A program made the translations under genes and the position numbers. DNA of 64,000 nt from Dioscorea cayenensis subsp. rotundata (taxonomy: Eukaryota; Streptophyta; Magnoliopsida; Dioscoreales; Dioscoreaceae): the NCBI RefSeq assembly GCF_009730915.1, contig NC_052488.1:22977868-23041867 (forward strand). The letters are read 5' to 3'. Positions 25,074-37,400 of the stretch are shown here, piece by piece (within the stretch, counting starts at the first letter, position 1; each line of letters starts with the position of its first letter). The notes beneath the pieces are model-generated. The model had not been told where the DNA came from. It saw only the letters and a program-made list of their open reading frames with translations, and did no database searches.

Positions 25074-26177
25074 CATTGAATGAATTAATGGGATCGGGGA
25101 AACCTCATGCATACTTCAACTTGTCAGATACTACGTACTGAATCATTATTTTATGGCCCATGCCGCCCATCTAATGACAAGCTATAATCATATCCAGACA
25201 CTTGTCGTTAAACCATTTAATTAACAATTAATCGAGTGCGCCGGTAAGTCATTTTCTTTTATAATTATCCGATAGTTCCTTTCAGACTTTCAGTGGAGCG
25301 CACCTTTAATCGGTGTAATAAATAAATAAATAAATAAATAATTAATTAATTAAATTTGATGAGTTGAATGAATCCAAAGTCTTGTTTTTATAGATTCCTG
25401 ATTTCTCCGCAGAGCAGTACCACTCCCTTATCTCTGAGCTAGGATGTGGATTTCTTAGAGACGAGAATCTGGAATCAATTGGTTTAGAGCAAAGAGATAC
25501 TAACATGCCATAATTTTATTCGATTCACAGCCTCCAATTGATCCATTTTCCTTTGAAAAACAAAACATAGCCAAAATCATCAGCACCAACAAGACATATA
25601 GGCTACAACTGTGTGAGCGATCGCGTACACGTCAACTTTAATTTATTGAAGGGTGTCATATAAAAGATAATGTTTTTTGTTTCAGGGTGGATAATTCACA
25701 ATCAATTTTACTGAACCCGTATCATATACAAGATAATGTTTTATTTTAGGGGATTCATGTCTAGAGGGGAGGGGAAAAAACAGGGGTAAATCACGAATCC
25801 AATGGTAATTAACCAAAAATATCTTATAATAGAATGAGGGTTCAAAGTTTTGCTCTCACAGTATTTTTCATAAATTGTTCATTGGGGGAAGAAGGCCGGA
25901 GGAGAGCCATATTGTAAAATACTATTTATTCTATATATATCTGGTCATAGTGTGACTTTGTATTTCTCTACTTTTCCAAAATTACATAATATGGAAGATT
26001 AACCATTGTGAGGTTATAATTCCTAATATATTATATATTGTGGGTGTGTCGCGTAGTAAACTTTCATCATCCTTGTGTTAGTCTGGCCCACATGTTAAAT
26101 TTGTAAATAATTAAACCACCTTAAATGGTGTATTTCTATAGTTGTTTGTTTTTTTACAACACTTGTTATCTTTATAA

Positions 26178-26217
<40 letters not shown>

Positions 26218-27928
26218 CATATCGAATATTAGAATGTTGCTTTTTGCAACTACTTGTTATATTAATATATTATATTATTGATGTATATAAATATATCCTA
26301 ACATAATTGGTATCATATGATATTATATAATAAAGTTAGTATAGCTTTTATTTTAATCGACTTTGAAATATTTTTTTCTTTCTAAAATATAAATAAATCA
26401 CATACGGTATATATATATATATATTTACAAGAGCTTTTCTATTTTCTCTAAAAATTAAATTCACTCTAAACCCGACTGCTCTTAATTTGTCTATGTTTCT
26501 TGTAGGTGTATCCACTCTCGATGCATTTTTTTTTAAAAAAAAATAAATAAATCATGTTAATTAAATAGAAAGGAGAAAACTACAACATCTCTTATTTCAG
26601 CTGGTTTAGTTTTATACTTTGTAATTTTTATTTAAATAAATTAATAATTCATTATAAAAAAATTGCAGTAACAAAAAAAAAAACAATTGAAAAGCAAGAT
26701 ACGGAGAGATAAACAAGATAAAATCCACCAGCAGTGGCAAGACAGCTGAACAAAAGGACTAAACATAACAAGGACCAAAATCGAAGGTCAAATTTCTCAT
26801 CAGTAACCAATTTGAAAGTTACATCAACTGCAAGCATGGTTTGGGCAAAATGTCACCTATTACGTTCGTCCATTTTGCAGATATTCTCAGCACCATATTA
26901 TATTATATGGCTGACATGGCCCACGCCAAGCCGTTGCCGTCGCCGTCGCCATCGCCGTCGCCGCCGTTGCTGCTAATCATTTCAGAGATTTCGGCTTTAG
27001 TGCTGATGGTACATGCATCATATTACTTCTCCTAGCTAGCTCGTTGTTGTTGATGATCTGCTCAATTTATTTTCTTCAGAGTTTTGGCCTAATTAATTCT
27101 ATGTACTAAACCTTATCCATTCTGCTTCTTTTTTATATTGTCCAATCATTATTGTCGGAAATATTTAAGTCGATTACTTGAAAAATGAAGATAAATCTGA
27201 GCAAGATGCATGGTCTAGCTTGTTGCAATTGATTTTAGTTAATTAATGATCCGTCTCTACGTTGTCATCTCACTTGATATTTCTTTTTTACTGGATTAAT
27301 GGACCACGCGCGCGCTTAAAATATTTTCTGCTGTGATCGATATATATCAGTGTTTTAGTTTGGGAGAAAGACGTACGTCCTCACTCTCCCCATTTAGATT
27401 CATGAAATTAATAATTATGCATGGTATTCATCACTCTCAGGTAGAGGGGAAATTAAGGATTTCTTTAATTTTTTTGGATGGATGGATATATCGTCAATGA
27501 TAAGGAAAAAAAAAGAAATTTGGATGGATGGATGGATTTATCGTCAATGATAAGAAAAGAAAGTCCAACAAAAGCTTCGTTGGTTTATTTGGTTGTACTG
27601 TTTTTGTAGGTTATACTCCTTTTTGTTAATGGATGTAGTTTATTCACTTTTAATCCAACAAAATGATTTAACATGTCTATTAATTGTATGTGCATATTAA
27701 TGTTTTCCTTTATAACTTTTTCCTTATTTCTTAAAATTTTATCTGAAATATTTACTTTACCCATTCTCTCTAGGGGAGTGAGATTCTGATCAGATAATCA
27801 AAACATATACAATGATTAACGGAGGATGTTTATAGAAGTCAATATGAGGGATACAACAAAGTTGTAATTTATCAATTTTTATAAAATAAAAAATAAAAAA
27901 TTTGAGGGATACAAGACAAGACGGCAAG

Positions 27929-29138
27929 TGTCACGGCCTTCCCGATCGCCCCAACGATCACCGCGCGGCGCTCGTCACACCACCAAGGCGCCGAGCCAGC
28001 CTCCAAGACCTGGAACCAAAAACAGTCCAAGAACTAGCAAGCACCCATGCCCTATCAAGCAAACAAGGCTAGTAAGCATGCAAGCCCACACAAAGACATC
28101 ATGAGAAGTCCAGGATAGATCATCCCCACATCACACCAAGGTTACCCGAAGAAAACCACACAAGACAAGGAGCTTGAGAGAAAAAGTAAACTCTCAATAT
28201 AAAGGATCCGAGATACACCACAAGCCAACAACACACAGCCAAGACTTTCTCTCCACCAAGAGATGAAGGTGAACAAAGCCCCAAAGAACAAGCTTCTCTC
28301 CCAAGGAAGCTTAGCCCTTTACTTGGTCTCTAGCTGGCCATATGAGAGGGAGGAGGCGGGCTATTTATAGCCAATCACTCTCCAAGGAGAAGGGAACTGA
28401 CCATTCAAACTTGTGGCCAAGAATCCTTCAGCTGTCTCGTCACAACTAACACACTGCTACAGTGCTACAGTACCAAAAAGAAGCACAGTGCTACAGTGTC
28501 CCAGACTCAGCCGGCCACCATCAGGATCACGCTACAAGTGCCGCCCATCGCCACTGTTCACCTGATCGGTAACGGTCTCGGATCACCCGGCCGATGCGCC
28601 CTATGCTCCCCTAGCATGCGCCTATCGGACCGTGGGTGCCGATACACTTTGGTAGTCTGTTAATTCTCGGTCATTCCTCTCGGTAAAGACCCTCGGTAAC
28701 GCGCCCATGCGCCTCGTGTCATGCTGGCTCATGGCTGCCTAAGAGTCCCCGCTCCGCCTCCTATCTTGCCGACCGATCGCACAAGTCCATATCGACCGTA
28801 CTGCCGATACTAACGCCGATCTGGCTCCATTTTTGGCTCATACTTAGCCAAATATTACCCATCCCGTGCCTCGGTCATGATCCCATCACCACGCCGCATC
28901 ACGCCCCACGACGTTGCCCTAGCGAGCTCTCAGATATGCGCAGACCGCGCTCACAAGACCCCTCGCTCGGCACTCCCTGGCCGGGATCCCCGATCATGTG
29001 CGGCCGCTGCCCACACATAGGCCACCGGACGACTAGTGCTTCATTTGGACTCGGATTTTGACCTATCTTGGCTTCATCGGCTCATCCTCCCTCAGATGGA
29101 ACCGTCCACCGCCGAGCGCATAAGGTGAAACCCTTACA
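27929..29138. mobile_element. LTR relic related to the solo LTR at 14558
   Basis: It begins TGTCACGGCC and ends CCCTTACA, and shares the ordered blocks of the other copy (gatcaccgcgcggcgctcgt near the start, ctctccaccaagagatgaag, cggatcacccggccgatgcg near the middle). The flanking pentamers (GCAAG and AACCA) do not match. It continues into ccacccccactagagaaagt, so it may be an LTR joined to part of an internal or different segment rather than a clean solo LTR. Confidence 0.75.
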
Positions 29139-29543
29139 AACCACCCCCACTAGAGAAAGTTCGACGCCCTCATCGAACGGGGCTAAGGGTTTATAGTAAC
29201 CTCATACGGGTCAAACTAATGCTAGTAGTCGGATTTCATACAGCCAAACATATGAGTTTATGACAGATTAAAAAAATAGGAGTATATATATATATATCCT
29301 AATGCAATGGCAGCTTGACACGTATAGTTGGGTTCACTAGGCGCTAGTAGAGAGCTGGATGGCAACGCACGGGCAAGGCAGGACCATGAGTTGCAAGTCT
29401 AAAAGTGATCCTATTATAATTTTTATGAATTAAAAGTTATTAAGCAAATTAATAGATTATTCAGTGTGGCAAACTGCAAACTGCAAACTGGCAACTGGCG
29501 ACTGGCTAGGAAAAGACGACCCCCCGAATTGGATGGAGATCCA

Positions 29544-29580
29544 AATAGCGCGGTCCAAGAGAGAGAGAGAGAGAGAGAGG
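29544..29580. repeat. GA and CAG simple repeats in the FtsH upstream region
   Basis: A (GA)n run lies at about 29558-29579, and a CAG trinucleotide run of about 11 units at 29771-29801, both within 400 bases upstream of the FtsH start codon. GA tracts are common in plant core promoters and leaders; a role here is not shown. Confidence 0.6.
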
Positions 29581-29768
29581 AGTTTTGGTGGGCCTTGAGG
29601 CGGCCCAGAGACCAATTGATGCATTACCATGGAATTGAGGGAGGCATAACAAACAATAGCAATAATAATAATAATAGCAAATAGCAATGGCAAAAACATG
29701 GTAGAAGAGAGAGAGCATGATAATGCTTATCTAATCTCTTTCTGGCCGTGCCCTCGAAAGTCGAAACA

Positions 29769-29806
<38 letters not shown>

Positions 29807-29911
29807 GTTCGTCACTTCTCTTCCGCTTGCTTCGCCTCCTCTTCTCCATTCTCCCCTCTATGACAAATCTCTAGCTACGCACAAAGAAAACCTAAACCGA
29901 GCGTTAACGAT

Positions 29912-32900
29912 ATGGCCACCACTGCCATCGAATCCCTTCGTCCTTGTTCCCATCATTGGAATCGCGGAGGAGAATTTTACAACTGCCGTCCCAGGGGCTT
30001 CTCCATATTTCCGCTTCGCCAACACCGCCATCATCACATCATCATCATCATCATCATCATCTTCTTCTTCTCTTCCCAAGTCACCTCGCCTCCGTTGACA
30101 AGAGTTTCAGGGTTTCAATCAAAGAGGGATCCGATATCTGGGGTCGATTCCTTAAGAACCAGAGATGTCCGGCAACCCACAGAATCCGCGCCAATAGCTC
30201 CTGTGAGCGGGACAGTAGTGAATCCAAGGCCTCAAGTACCGGTGAAAACCAGGGCGATGGGCCTCCCGCTACCGATAACAACAGCGTTCAAGAGCACTCT
30301 ACGCCTTCTCCTCCGCCGTCTACTACTACTACTACTAATACTACTACTAGCACCACTTCTAATTCCCGTTCCTCTTCTCAGCGACAAAATAAGTGGAAGG
30401 CCGGCGGCTGGTGGAAGGGTGGTAAGTGGCAATGGCAGCCCATAATCCAGGCCCAGGAGATCGGCGTCCTGCTGCTGCAACTAGGGATTGTGATGTTCGC
30501 CATGAGACTGCTCCGCCCCGGCATCCCTCTGCCGGGCTCGGAGCCCCGCCCGCCGACCACTTACGTTAGCGTGCCCTTCAGCGATTTCTTGAGCAAGATT
30601 AATAACGATCAGGTGCAGAAGGTGGAGGTTGATGGCACCCATATAAGATTCAGGTTGAAGCAGGACACCTCTGGCGTAGAGTCGAAGACGGATGCCGTGG
30701 TTCGGTCGGAGGAGGCCCAAGTGTTGATCAAAGGTGCCACACCAACCAAGAGGATTGTCTATACAACCACTCGCCCCGGTGATATTAAGACACCTTACGA
30801 GAAGATGGTGGAGAATAACGTGGAGTTCGGCTCACCTGATAAGAGGTCTGGTGGATTCCTCAACTCTGCCTTGGTGAGTCCTCATCTTTCCGGCTGCTTC
30901 AAATTTCAGTGCTTTCTGGAGGCTTACATTCATATAGCAATTTGTTCTAATAAAAAGGTTGAATTTTTGTATATTAATCTTCTGTTTTGATGATGCATTG
31001 TACCAAATCACACTGACTGTTTCCTCACCATGCCATTGTTCTCAAGCTTTTCATGTTTTGAATTTTCCCTTTACGTATTGTGTTGGTTTCATGGCTCGAT
31101 CTCATACTAAGCTTTCTAGAAACTGTGGCATGGATACAAAATGTGACAAAGAATTTCTGGACAATCCAATTTCAGATTTCTCTCGGGTGTCTATGTTTTT
31201 TTTTCTTGGTTGTTAATGTGCTAGATGTACTGGGAGTGCAATCTTTTACCTCACATGTTTCTTTTCATTGCTGTGAAGAAGGCTAATGCTGATTACCAAT
31301 TTACCATTGGCTCTAAATTTTCTCTGTAATATTTGTATCATGGCAATAATAGTTTTCTTTTGTTCTGCAAGTTTGCGTTTCTTCAGAAAAAACAACATGG
31401 TTCCTTCACATGTTGATGCACCAGAGAATGCCCTCCGCTTTCCTTAAAAATTTTATGTCTACACTTTATTTTGCAGGTTGCTGTTTTCTACTTAGCTCTA
31501 CTTGCTGGACTTCTACAACGTTTTCCGGTTAGTTTCTCTCAGGTACAAACAAAGCCACACACGTTGCAAACTTGTAATTATTGTCATTGATCTTAGAAAT
31601 ATGATTGTGGCTTTCATTGTTTCAGCATTCACCTGGCCATTTGAGGAGCCGTAAGGCTTCTGGTTCTAACAGCGCCAAAGCATCTGAACATGCTGATGTA
31701 GTCACTTTTGCTGATGTGGCTGGTGTTGATGAGGCTAAAGAAGAATTGGAAGAGATTGTGGTATTAAAGAATCGACCCTTGTGACTTCTAATTAGAAAGT
31801 CTATATTGCAACATATGGGGTGGTCTTTCTTGTAAGATGTACCTACCTTTACCTTTATTTTCTTGTAATTAATATGCAGGAATTTCTTAGGAATCCAGAT
31901 AGATATATTAGACTTGGTGCTCGTCCTCCTCGAGGTGTCCTGCTGGTGAGATTAGCAATTGGAAAGAAACTATTGAGTTATCGTCGTCAAGTATTTATAT
32001 GGTTTCTTCATGGTTTTGTAGGTGGGTCTTCCTGGGACAGGCAAGACCCTTCTTGCTAAAGCTGTAGCAGGGGAAGCTGAAGTACCTTTCATAAGTTGCT
32101 CTGCAAGTGAATTTGTAGAGCTCTATGTGGGTATGGGAGCCTCTAGAGTGAGAGATCTCTTTGCTCGAGCAAAGAAAGAAGCACCATCAATCATTTTCAT
32201 TGATGAGGTGCATGACAATAGTCTTCTATCTGGTTTCTGTTAGTGTTTTTTACAACGAGATGATGACATTGGGTTACTTCTTCTTGTACTTTGGACAGAT
32301 TGATGCTGTAGCTAAAAGTCGTGATGGACGGTTTCGTATTGTCAGCAATGATGAGCGAGAGCAGACACTCAACCAGTTGCTCACTGTAAGATGGCTCAGA
32401 AAGCTCTTTGTCAGTTGACAAATTGTTGACATAGTAATTCATTTGTAATGACCAATACTCTAAAAATGGGTCATCAGGAAATGGATGGATTTGATAGCAA
32501 TTCTGCTGTTATTGTCCTTGGAGCAACAAACCGCTCAGATGTCCTGGATCCTGCCCTTCGCCGTCCAGGGAGATTTGACCGTGTGGTTATGGTTGGCTTT
32601 CCTGTGAACTTTTTGAAGTTGACATCAGCGAAAATACAGTATGATTGTTTCAAAAATAGGTGTTCATGTCAATCTGTTTGCTGTCTCAGGTGGAAACCCC
32701 TGACAGACTTGGAAGGGAATCTATTTTAAAGGTTCACGTTAATAAGAAGGAACTTCCTTTAGGAGAGGATGTGGAGCTCAGTGAAATTGCATCAATGACC
32801 ACTGGTTTCACTGGGTAAGATCTATCTTTTTCTTTGCCCTTCTTGAGAAACCTGTTCTTCTTGTTTTTAACTGGTAGTTTTGTTTTAATGTTATGCAGCG

Positions 32901-35283
32901 CAGACCTAGCAAATTTGGTTAATGAAGCCGCTCTGTTAGCTGGAAGAGCAAGTAAAATTGTTGTGGAGAAGATTGATTTTATCCGAGCAGTGGAACGTTC
33001 AATAGCTGTATGTCTGCCTTAATTTATATTGCACACCTAGTCTTCTATGCACTTTTCATCTGTTTCTATCTTTCTGGGACTTATGCCTTCTTTGCCAGAA
33101 ATAGACCTTTTTGATTATGTCTTCCTCCTTTTATCTTTGTATATTTAATAAATTGTTTATTCAGTATGATAGGGAAATTTGATGCAGAGAACTGCTAAAG
33201 ATCTTTAGTTTGATAACCATCATCATGATTAAAAAAATCTTACCCTGCCCTGTGTGTTATAAATTCATTTATGTGAAGTTAATACACCTTATGATCAACA
33301 AGTGCTTTCTAATTCACAAGACTGGCACAACTTACCCTGCAATATAAGGCCCCTTAGATAACTAGTGTTTTCTGTCTTACTTTTGGTCTGGCAACTTTTA
33401 TGTTATCTTTTTGGATGCACTAACTTCAAGTTCAACACCATGGCACTCCTTTTTTCAAAAGACAAGCAGAATGGTTCTTTGTTAGAAAGAACTTGTGACT
33501 TCTCTAAGGCTGAGAGCCCTCTGTCATGATGGTTCACTTTCTCAATGCCTTTTATCAGGAAAATATTATATTTTATTCCGTTTATCTGTTCAGGAGAAAG
33601 AAAAAGTTACTAATATGATAACAACGTATTGTTTAAGCCATCCAGAAATGATGCTATAGATTGAGTAACTCCTAGGTCAGTTTTTAATAATGGTTTTTGA
33701 GAATCACTTAGGTCATCCTAATTTACCATGAACATTAAACGGTGCATCCAAGTAAAACTTTATTTTCTTAGACTTTTAAGATCTGGTGAAGGTCTCATGC
33801 TGAAAGACTGAGTATTTTAAGTGATTGTAAGTGTTAATTTGGTTGTCTGATTGTGAGCTAAGATAAGTGCATCCATATAGGGCATAGAGAAGAAGCATGC
33901 AAAGTTGCAAGGAGGTGAGAAGGCTGTCGTTGCACGCCATGAAGCTGGTCACGCTGTTGTGGGGACTGCTGTTGCAAATCTACTTAATGGGCAACCTCGT
34001 GTGGAGGTAGATGCTTAAGCTATTCTAGCTGTACAAATGTAGATGATGCTTAGCTTTATTATAATCAAAATTTTTTTTTTCTTAATTCAACTTCTTACTA
34101 TTCTGTTTATTATCAGAAATTGAGCATACTACCCAGGTCAGGTGGTGCTCTGGGTTTCACATACACACCTCCTGCAACCGAGGACAGATATTTACTTTTC
34201 ATTGATGAACTACGAGGTCGTTTGGTAACTCTGCTGGGAGGACGTGCTGCAGAAGAAGTTGTTTTCTCAGGCCGTGTCTCAACTGGGGCACTTGATGATA
34301 TAAGGCGAGCAACAGACATGGCTTACAAGGCTATAGCTGAATATGGTCTTAATCAGACTGTTGGTCCCATATCACTAGCGACATTGTCTAATGGTGGGCT
34401 TGATGACTCTGGAGGTGCAGGTCCATGGACAAGGGATCAGGTTTAGATTATTATCATTTCATTTTATATTATCTCTGAACTACTTGAAAACAAATCTATA
34501 AGACTAAATTTACAGGGACATCTAGTTGATCTCGTGCAAAGAGAGGTAAAAGCACTACTGCAATCCGCTCTTGAAGTAGCTCTGTCCGTGGTGCGTGCCA
34601 ATCCCAATGTGTTGGAGGAGCTTGGGGCTTATCTGGAAGGTTGCTCTATGCACAGTTTTATGCTTCTTCTTGCCTGCAAGATTATTAGATTTTTGTCTGT
34701 TTGTCCGGTCATACAAGTTTAGTACTTATCTTGAGTGTTAAGATGCGAACCAAATATATTATTTGTGTTTGATGCAACCCAAAACCTTAAGCGTATAGGA
34801 TGAGAAACCCAGACTTATATATTCAAATCTATATTTTCTAAATTAACCAATATAGGATTGTTAGCTACTCTAACACTGAGTGTGTAATTTTCCTCTGGCC
34901 ACCAGCCGCCTTTATCAGCATAGTGAGATTTGGAACCTTGATTTATCTGGAACCAATCAGACATATTCTTGTATTCAAGCTCTGGTTCTGGTAAGCTGAT
35001 AAACTATAGGAAAGAGAAATGGCTTTTAACCAGATGAGCATTCTCCATAGTGGATTTAGTTTGTTCAATCACTGTTATAGACTGTATGTAGATGTGATCT
35101 TATATCATCTATATGGAGCATTTCTGCATGGTTACTTATTTGTGCCACTTGTGTGCAGAGAAAGAGAAAGTAGAAGGGGAAGAGCTGCAAAAATGGTTGA
35201 AGTTAGTTGTGGCCCCTACAGAACTAGCAATTTTTATTGAAGGCAAACATGAGAATTTTCTACCACAGAAGGCTCTCTCCTGA
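29912..35283 (+). CDS. FTSH9: Chloroplast FtsH AAA zinc metalloprotease (FTSH7/FTSH9 type)
   Basis: Thirteen exons were joined: 29912-30873, 31477-31542, 31626-31760, 31880-31945, 32022-32207, 32299-32385, 32478-32591, 32690-32814, 32899-33007, 33881-34006, 34117-34440, 34516-34639 and 35159-35283. From exon 2 on the frame is continuous; the total is about 840-850 aa. The product is a membrane-bound ATP-dependent protease, expected in thylakoid or envelope. Visible are a basic transit-peptide-like N-terminus, two membrane segments ([18 protein letters not shown] and [13 protein letters not shown]), Walker A GLPGTGKT, Walker B IIFIDE, the second region of homology [20 protein letters not shown], zinc site HEAGH and the third-ligand region [15 protein letters not shown]. 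Oddity: the ATG at 29912 ([11 protein letters not shown]) is in a different frame from the rest of exon 1, which has no in-frame ATG; the break falls in a (CAT)n tract at 30036, see findings. FTSH7 and FTSH9 cannot be told apart here. Confidence 0.93.
30029..30060 (+). repeat. Interrupted (CAT)n tract coding polyhistidine in the FtsH transit peptide
   Basis: The tract reads (CAT)2-CA-(CAT)8: the third unit lacks its T at 30036/30037. The start-codon frame reads CAT (His) before the gap and the main FtsH frame reads CAT (His) after it. Confidence 0.9.
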
Positions 35284-35909
35284 CAAGTTCGTCTATTATA
35301 GTTTAGTTGACTCACGGAGCTAATTGTTTCATTGTGTGACATATCTCTCTTACAACATATGGGAAAGACAGTAAACGCTTGAGACCCTCTTTACCAGTTC
35401 ATGTTGGATCAGAAGCATGATGAGAAGGGATGCGGGAATTGTTGGTTATTTCCTTTCTTGGAGCTGGTCTGTGGAGAACATTCATAAAGATAAAAGATTA
35501 ATCCAATACTACTCTCCAGAGTGCTACTCCATCCCTGGAACTGAAGTCTCTGTTTCCCCCCACTTTTTGGGAGAGACTCTTGTGTTTATTAGATGTACAT
35601 TATTATCGTTTCAATCAGCAAGTGGGGTAACCTTACCTGTATTTTTTTTTTATTATTATTTTGGATTATGTGTAAAAATAAAATCTGTCGAATTGTCTGT
35701 AGAGATAACTGAATATATCATATATAAAACTGAAAGCACAATGCTTTTGATGGTGTTTATACATACATATGCCCAGGCTTGTTTGTACCCCGTTCTCTGC
35801 TTGTTTTCTTTCATGAGCTGCTCGCATTGGTCAGGCGTGTTCAGTTTTGCATGAATTGGTGTTAATCCATACGCAACGTAATTCGCAAGAGTAAAAAATT
35901 ACTAAGAAA
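35284..35909. other. FtsH 3' flank
   Basis: Probable 3' UTR and downstream spacer of the FtsH gene. An open frame at 35417-35854 on the plus strand has no family features and looks fortuitous. Confidence 0.5.
35893..35898 (-). terminator. RNA polymerase III T-run terminator of tRNA-Asp
   Basis: Six A on the plus strand, giving TTTTTT on the minus strand, 11 bases after the tRNA 3' end, as expected for Pol III termination. Confidence 0.75.
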
Positions 35910-35981
35910 CGCCGTTGCCGGGGATCGAACCCGGGTCACCCGCGTGACAGGCGGGAATACTCACCACTATACTACAACGAC
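35910..35981 (-). tRNA. trnD-GTC: tRNA-Asp (anticodon GTC)
   Basis: A 72-nt gene on the minus strand with a complete cloverleaf: acceptor GTCGTTG/CAACGGC plus discriminator G, D-arm with TAGTGGTGAGTA (A box), anticodon loop CTGTCAC (GTC, Asp), and T-arm GGGTTCGATCC (B box). No intron; CCA is not encoded, as normal in nuclear genes. It is followed by a T6 terminator. A degraded partial copy lies at 44231-44279. Confidence 0.97.
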
Positions 35982-36367
35982 TTGTGCAACGGATTCGGCT
36001 AGATTTATATAGGACAAAAATAGTAGTACATCACCTTTTTGATAAGATTATTTGGCTCATTAATTATTTTTTTATAAAAATCCAAAACCTAATCCACATA
36101 AACATCGATACTGGGCCAAAAAAAAAAAACAGTAAAAGCAAATCCCGAAACAAAATGGACGGCGCATAAGAAATCGCAGCAACAGCAGGAGGAGGCCCAT
36201 CAAATGTATTGTGTTGTGTTGAATTAGATCACTCACCGTCTCTTGAATCTTGATTCCTTTACCAAATCATAGACAGGAGACAGCAGGATTCACAAAGCAC
36301 GCCTGACGTTTCTCCCTTTCCCGCAAGCCCCAAGCTTCCAAGCCAAGCAGCGAGCGTCTCCGTGACC

Positions 36368-37400
36368 ATGGCTTCATCGCGACCTCCTCCTCCTCCTCCT
36401 CCCCCTAAATCCTTCGATCTCGTCGAGATCACTGTCGTCTCCGCGAAGCACTTGAAGAACGTCAACTGGCGCCACGGCGATCTCAAGCCCTACGCTGTTG
36501 TCTACTTGGACCCCGAGCGCCGTGCAGCCACCAAACCCGATGATTCAGGATCCACGCGCCCCGTCTGGAACGAGATCCTTTCCCTGCCCCTCCCACCCAC
36601 TCCCCTCGACGATCCCTCTCTCATCCTCACCTTCGATCTCTTTCACTCCAAGCCCTCCGAGACCCCAAAGCCACTTGTCGGCACCGCCAGATGCCCCCTC
36701 AAAGATCTCCTCTCTGAACCCGCCGCAGCCCTCGATGGATCGCCCTCTCCCATCAAAACCCTAGAGCTCCGTCGCCCGTCGGGCAGGCCCCAGGGAAAAA
36801 TCCGGATCAAGCTCGCCATCAAAGACCGCCCTGCTCCTCCCCCTGAGCATGGTTACCACTTCGGCCCTCCATCTGGCTATTATTACTCAACCGCCGGGGC
36901 AGCTCCTCCTCCCTCCTCCTCCTCAGCCAGCGAGAGACTATAGCCGATACTCCCCTCAGCCTCCACCCGCCTCTCCTTACAGCCATCCTATTCCTCCTCA
37001 GCCCTCTCAGTATTCCTATGGGGTCTACTCTGATCCGTTCGCTGGGTACTATTCCTCTGGCGCTGGATATTATTCGGCTCCTCCTGCTCCTGCTCCTGCT
37101 CCTGCCCCTGCGCCCACCCAGGCTCCTGCTCGTTCCTATTACGATCGAGCAGCTGGGTATGGTGGCCCATCTGCGCCTCTGGACTATTCCTCCTCGGGCC
37201 CTTCTTCTTATTATGAACAAAAGCCTAAAGGTAGCAGACTGGGGATGGGAACAGGCTTGGCCGTTGGAGCAGCGGCAGGGGCACTGGGTGCTCTGGCGCT
37301 TGAAGAAGGTGTCAAGTATGAGGAGGGGAAGATTGCAGACAAGGTGGAGACTGATCTCGCTGCGAGGGATGATTACAGCGACTATCGTGCTGACTATTGA
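36368..37400 (+). CDS. C2-domain protein, SRC2-like, with one-base frame break
   Basis: A single exon. The ATG at 36368 (MASSRPPPP) opens an N-terminal C2 domain (about residues 15-150: [59 protein letters not shown]), the module that binds membranes, often with calcium. A Pro/Tyr-rich linker ([13 protein letters not shown]) follows. The opening frame then stops at 36943, while a second frame carries the expected rest: [27 protein letters not shown], a PAPAPA run and the Gly/Ala-rich tail ([20 protein letters not shown]) ending at 37400. This is the usual layout of SRC2-like stress-responsive plant proteins, so both pieces are one gene broken by an extra C at about 36911-36913. Consensus error and a real truncating indel are both possible. 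If real, the product keeps only the C2 domain and about 40 residues. Other upstream starts are not ATG. Confidence 0.88.

Larger units (their letters stand above)
20603..29911. other. Long gene-poor interval, microsatellite-rich
   Basis: It starts with the COI1-b leader/promoter (to about 21100) and ends with the FtsH promoter (from about 29150). No conserved protein frame was recognised on either strand. It holds many simple repeats: (AT)n near 20748, 21822, 22770, 24299, 25038; (AATA)n near 21413 and 25317; (TAA)n near 24431; (ATA)n near 26181; GCC/GTC trinucleotides near 26930. A TTGGCAC heptamer array and an LTR relic are listed separately. A cis-regulatory role cannot be judged from one sequence. 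Confidence 0.6.

Noticed and set aside
29748-30098. Ser-rich open frame upstream of and overlapping the FtsH start
   Set aside because: The Ser runs are the CAG and CAT microsatellites read in another frame; no conserved features.
35417-35854. 145-codon open frame after FtsH
   Set aside because: Lies in the likely 3' UTR/spacer with low-complexity Phe/Tyr runs and no motif.
36849-37400. Separate downstream gene of the C2 gene (Pro/Tyr-rich protein)
   Set aside because: Its first 25 codons are a shadow of the C2 frame and the rest is the standard tail of SRC2-like proteins; one base joins the two.
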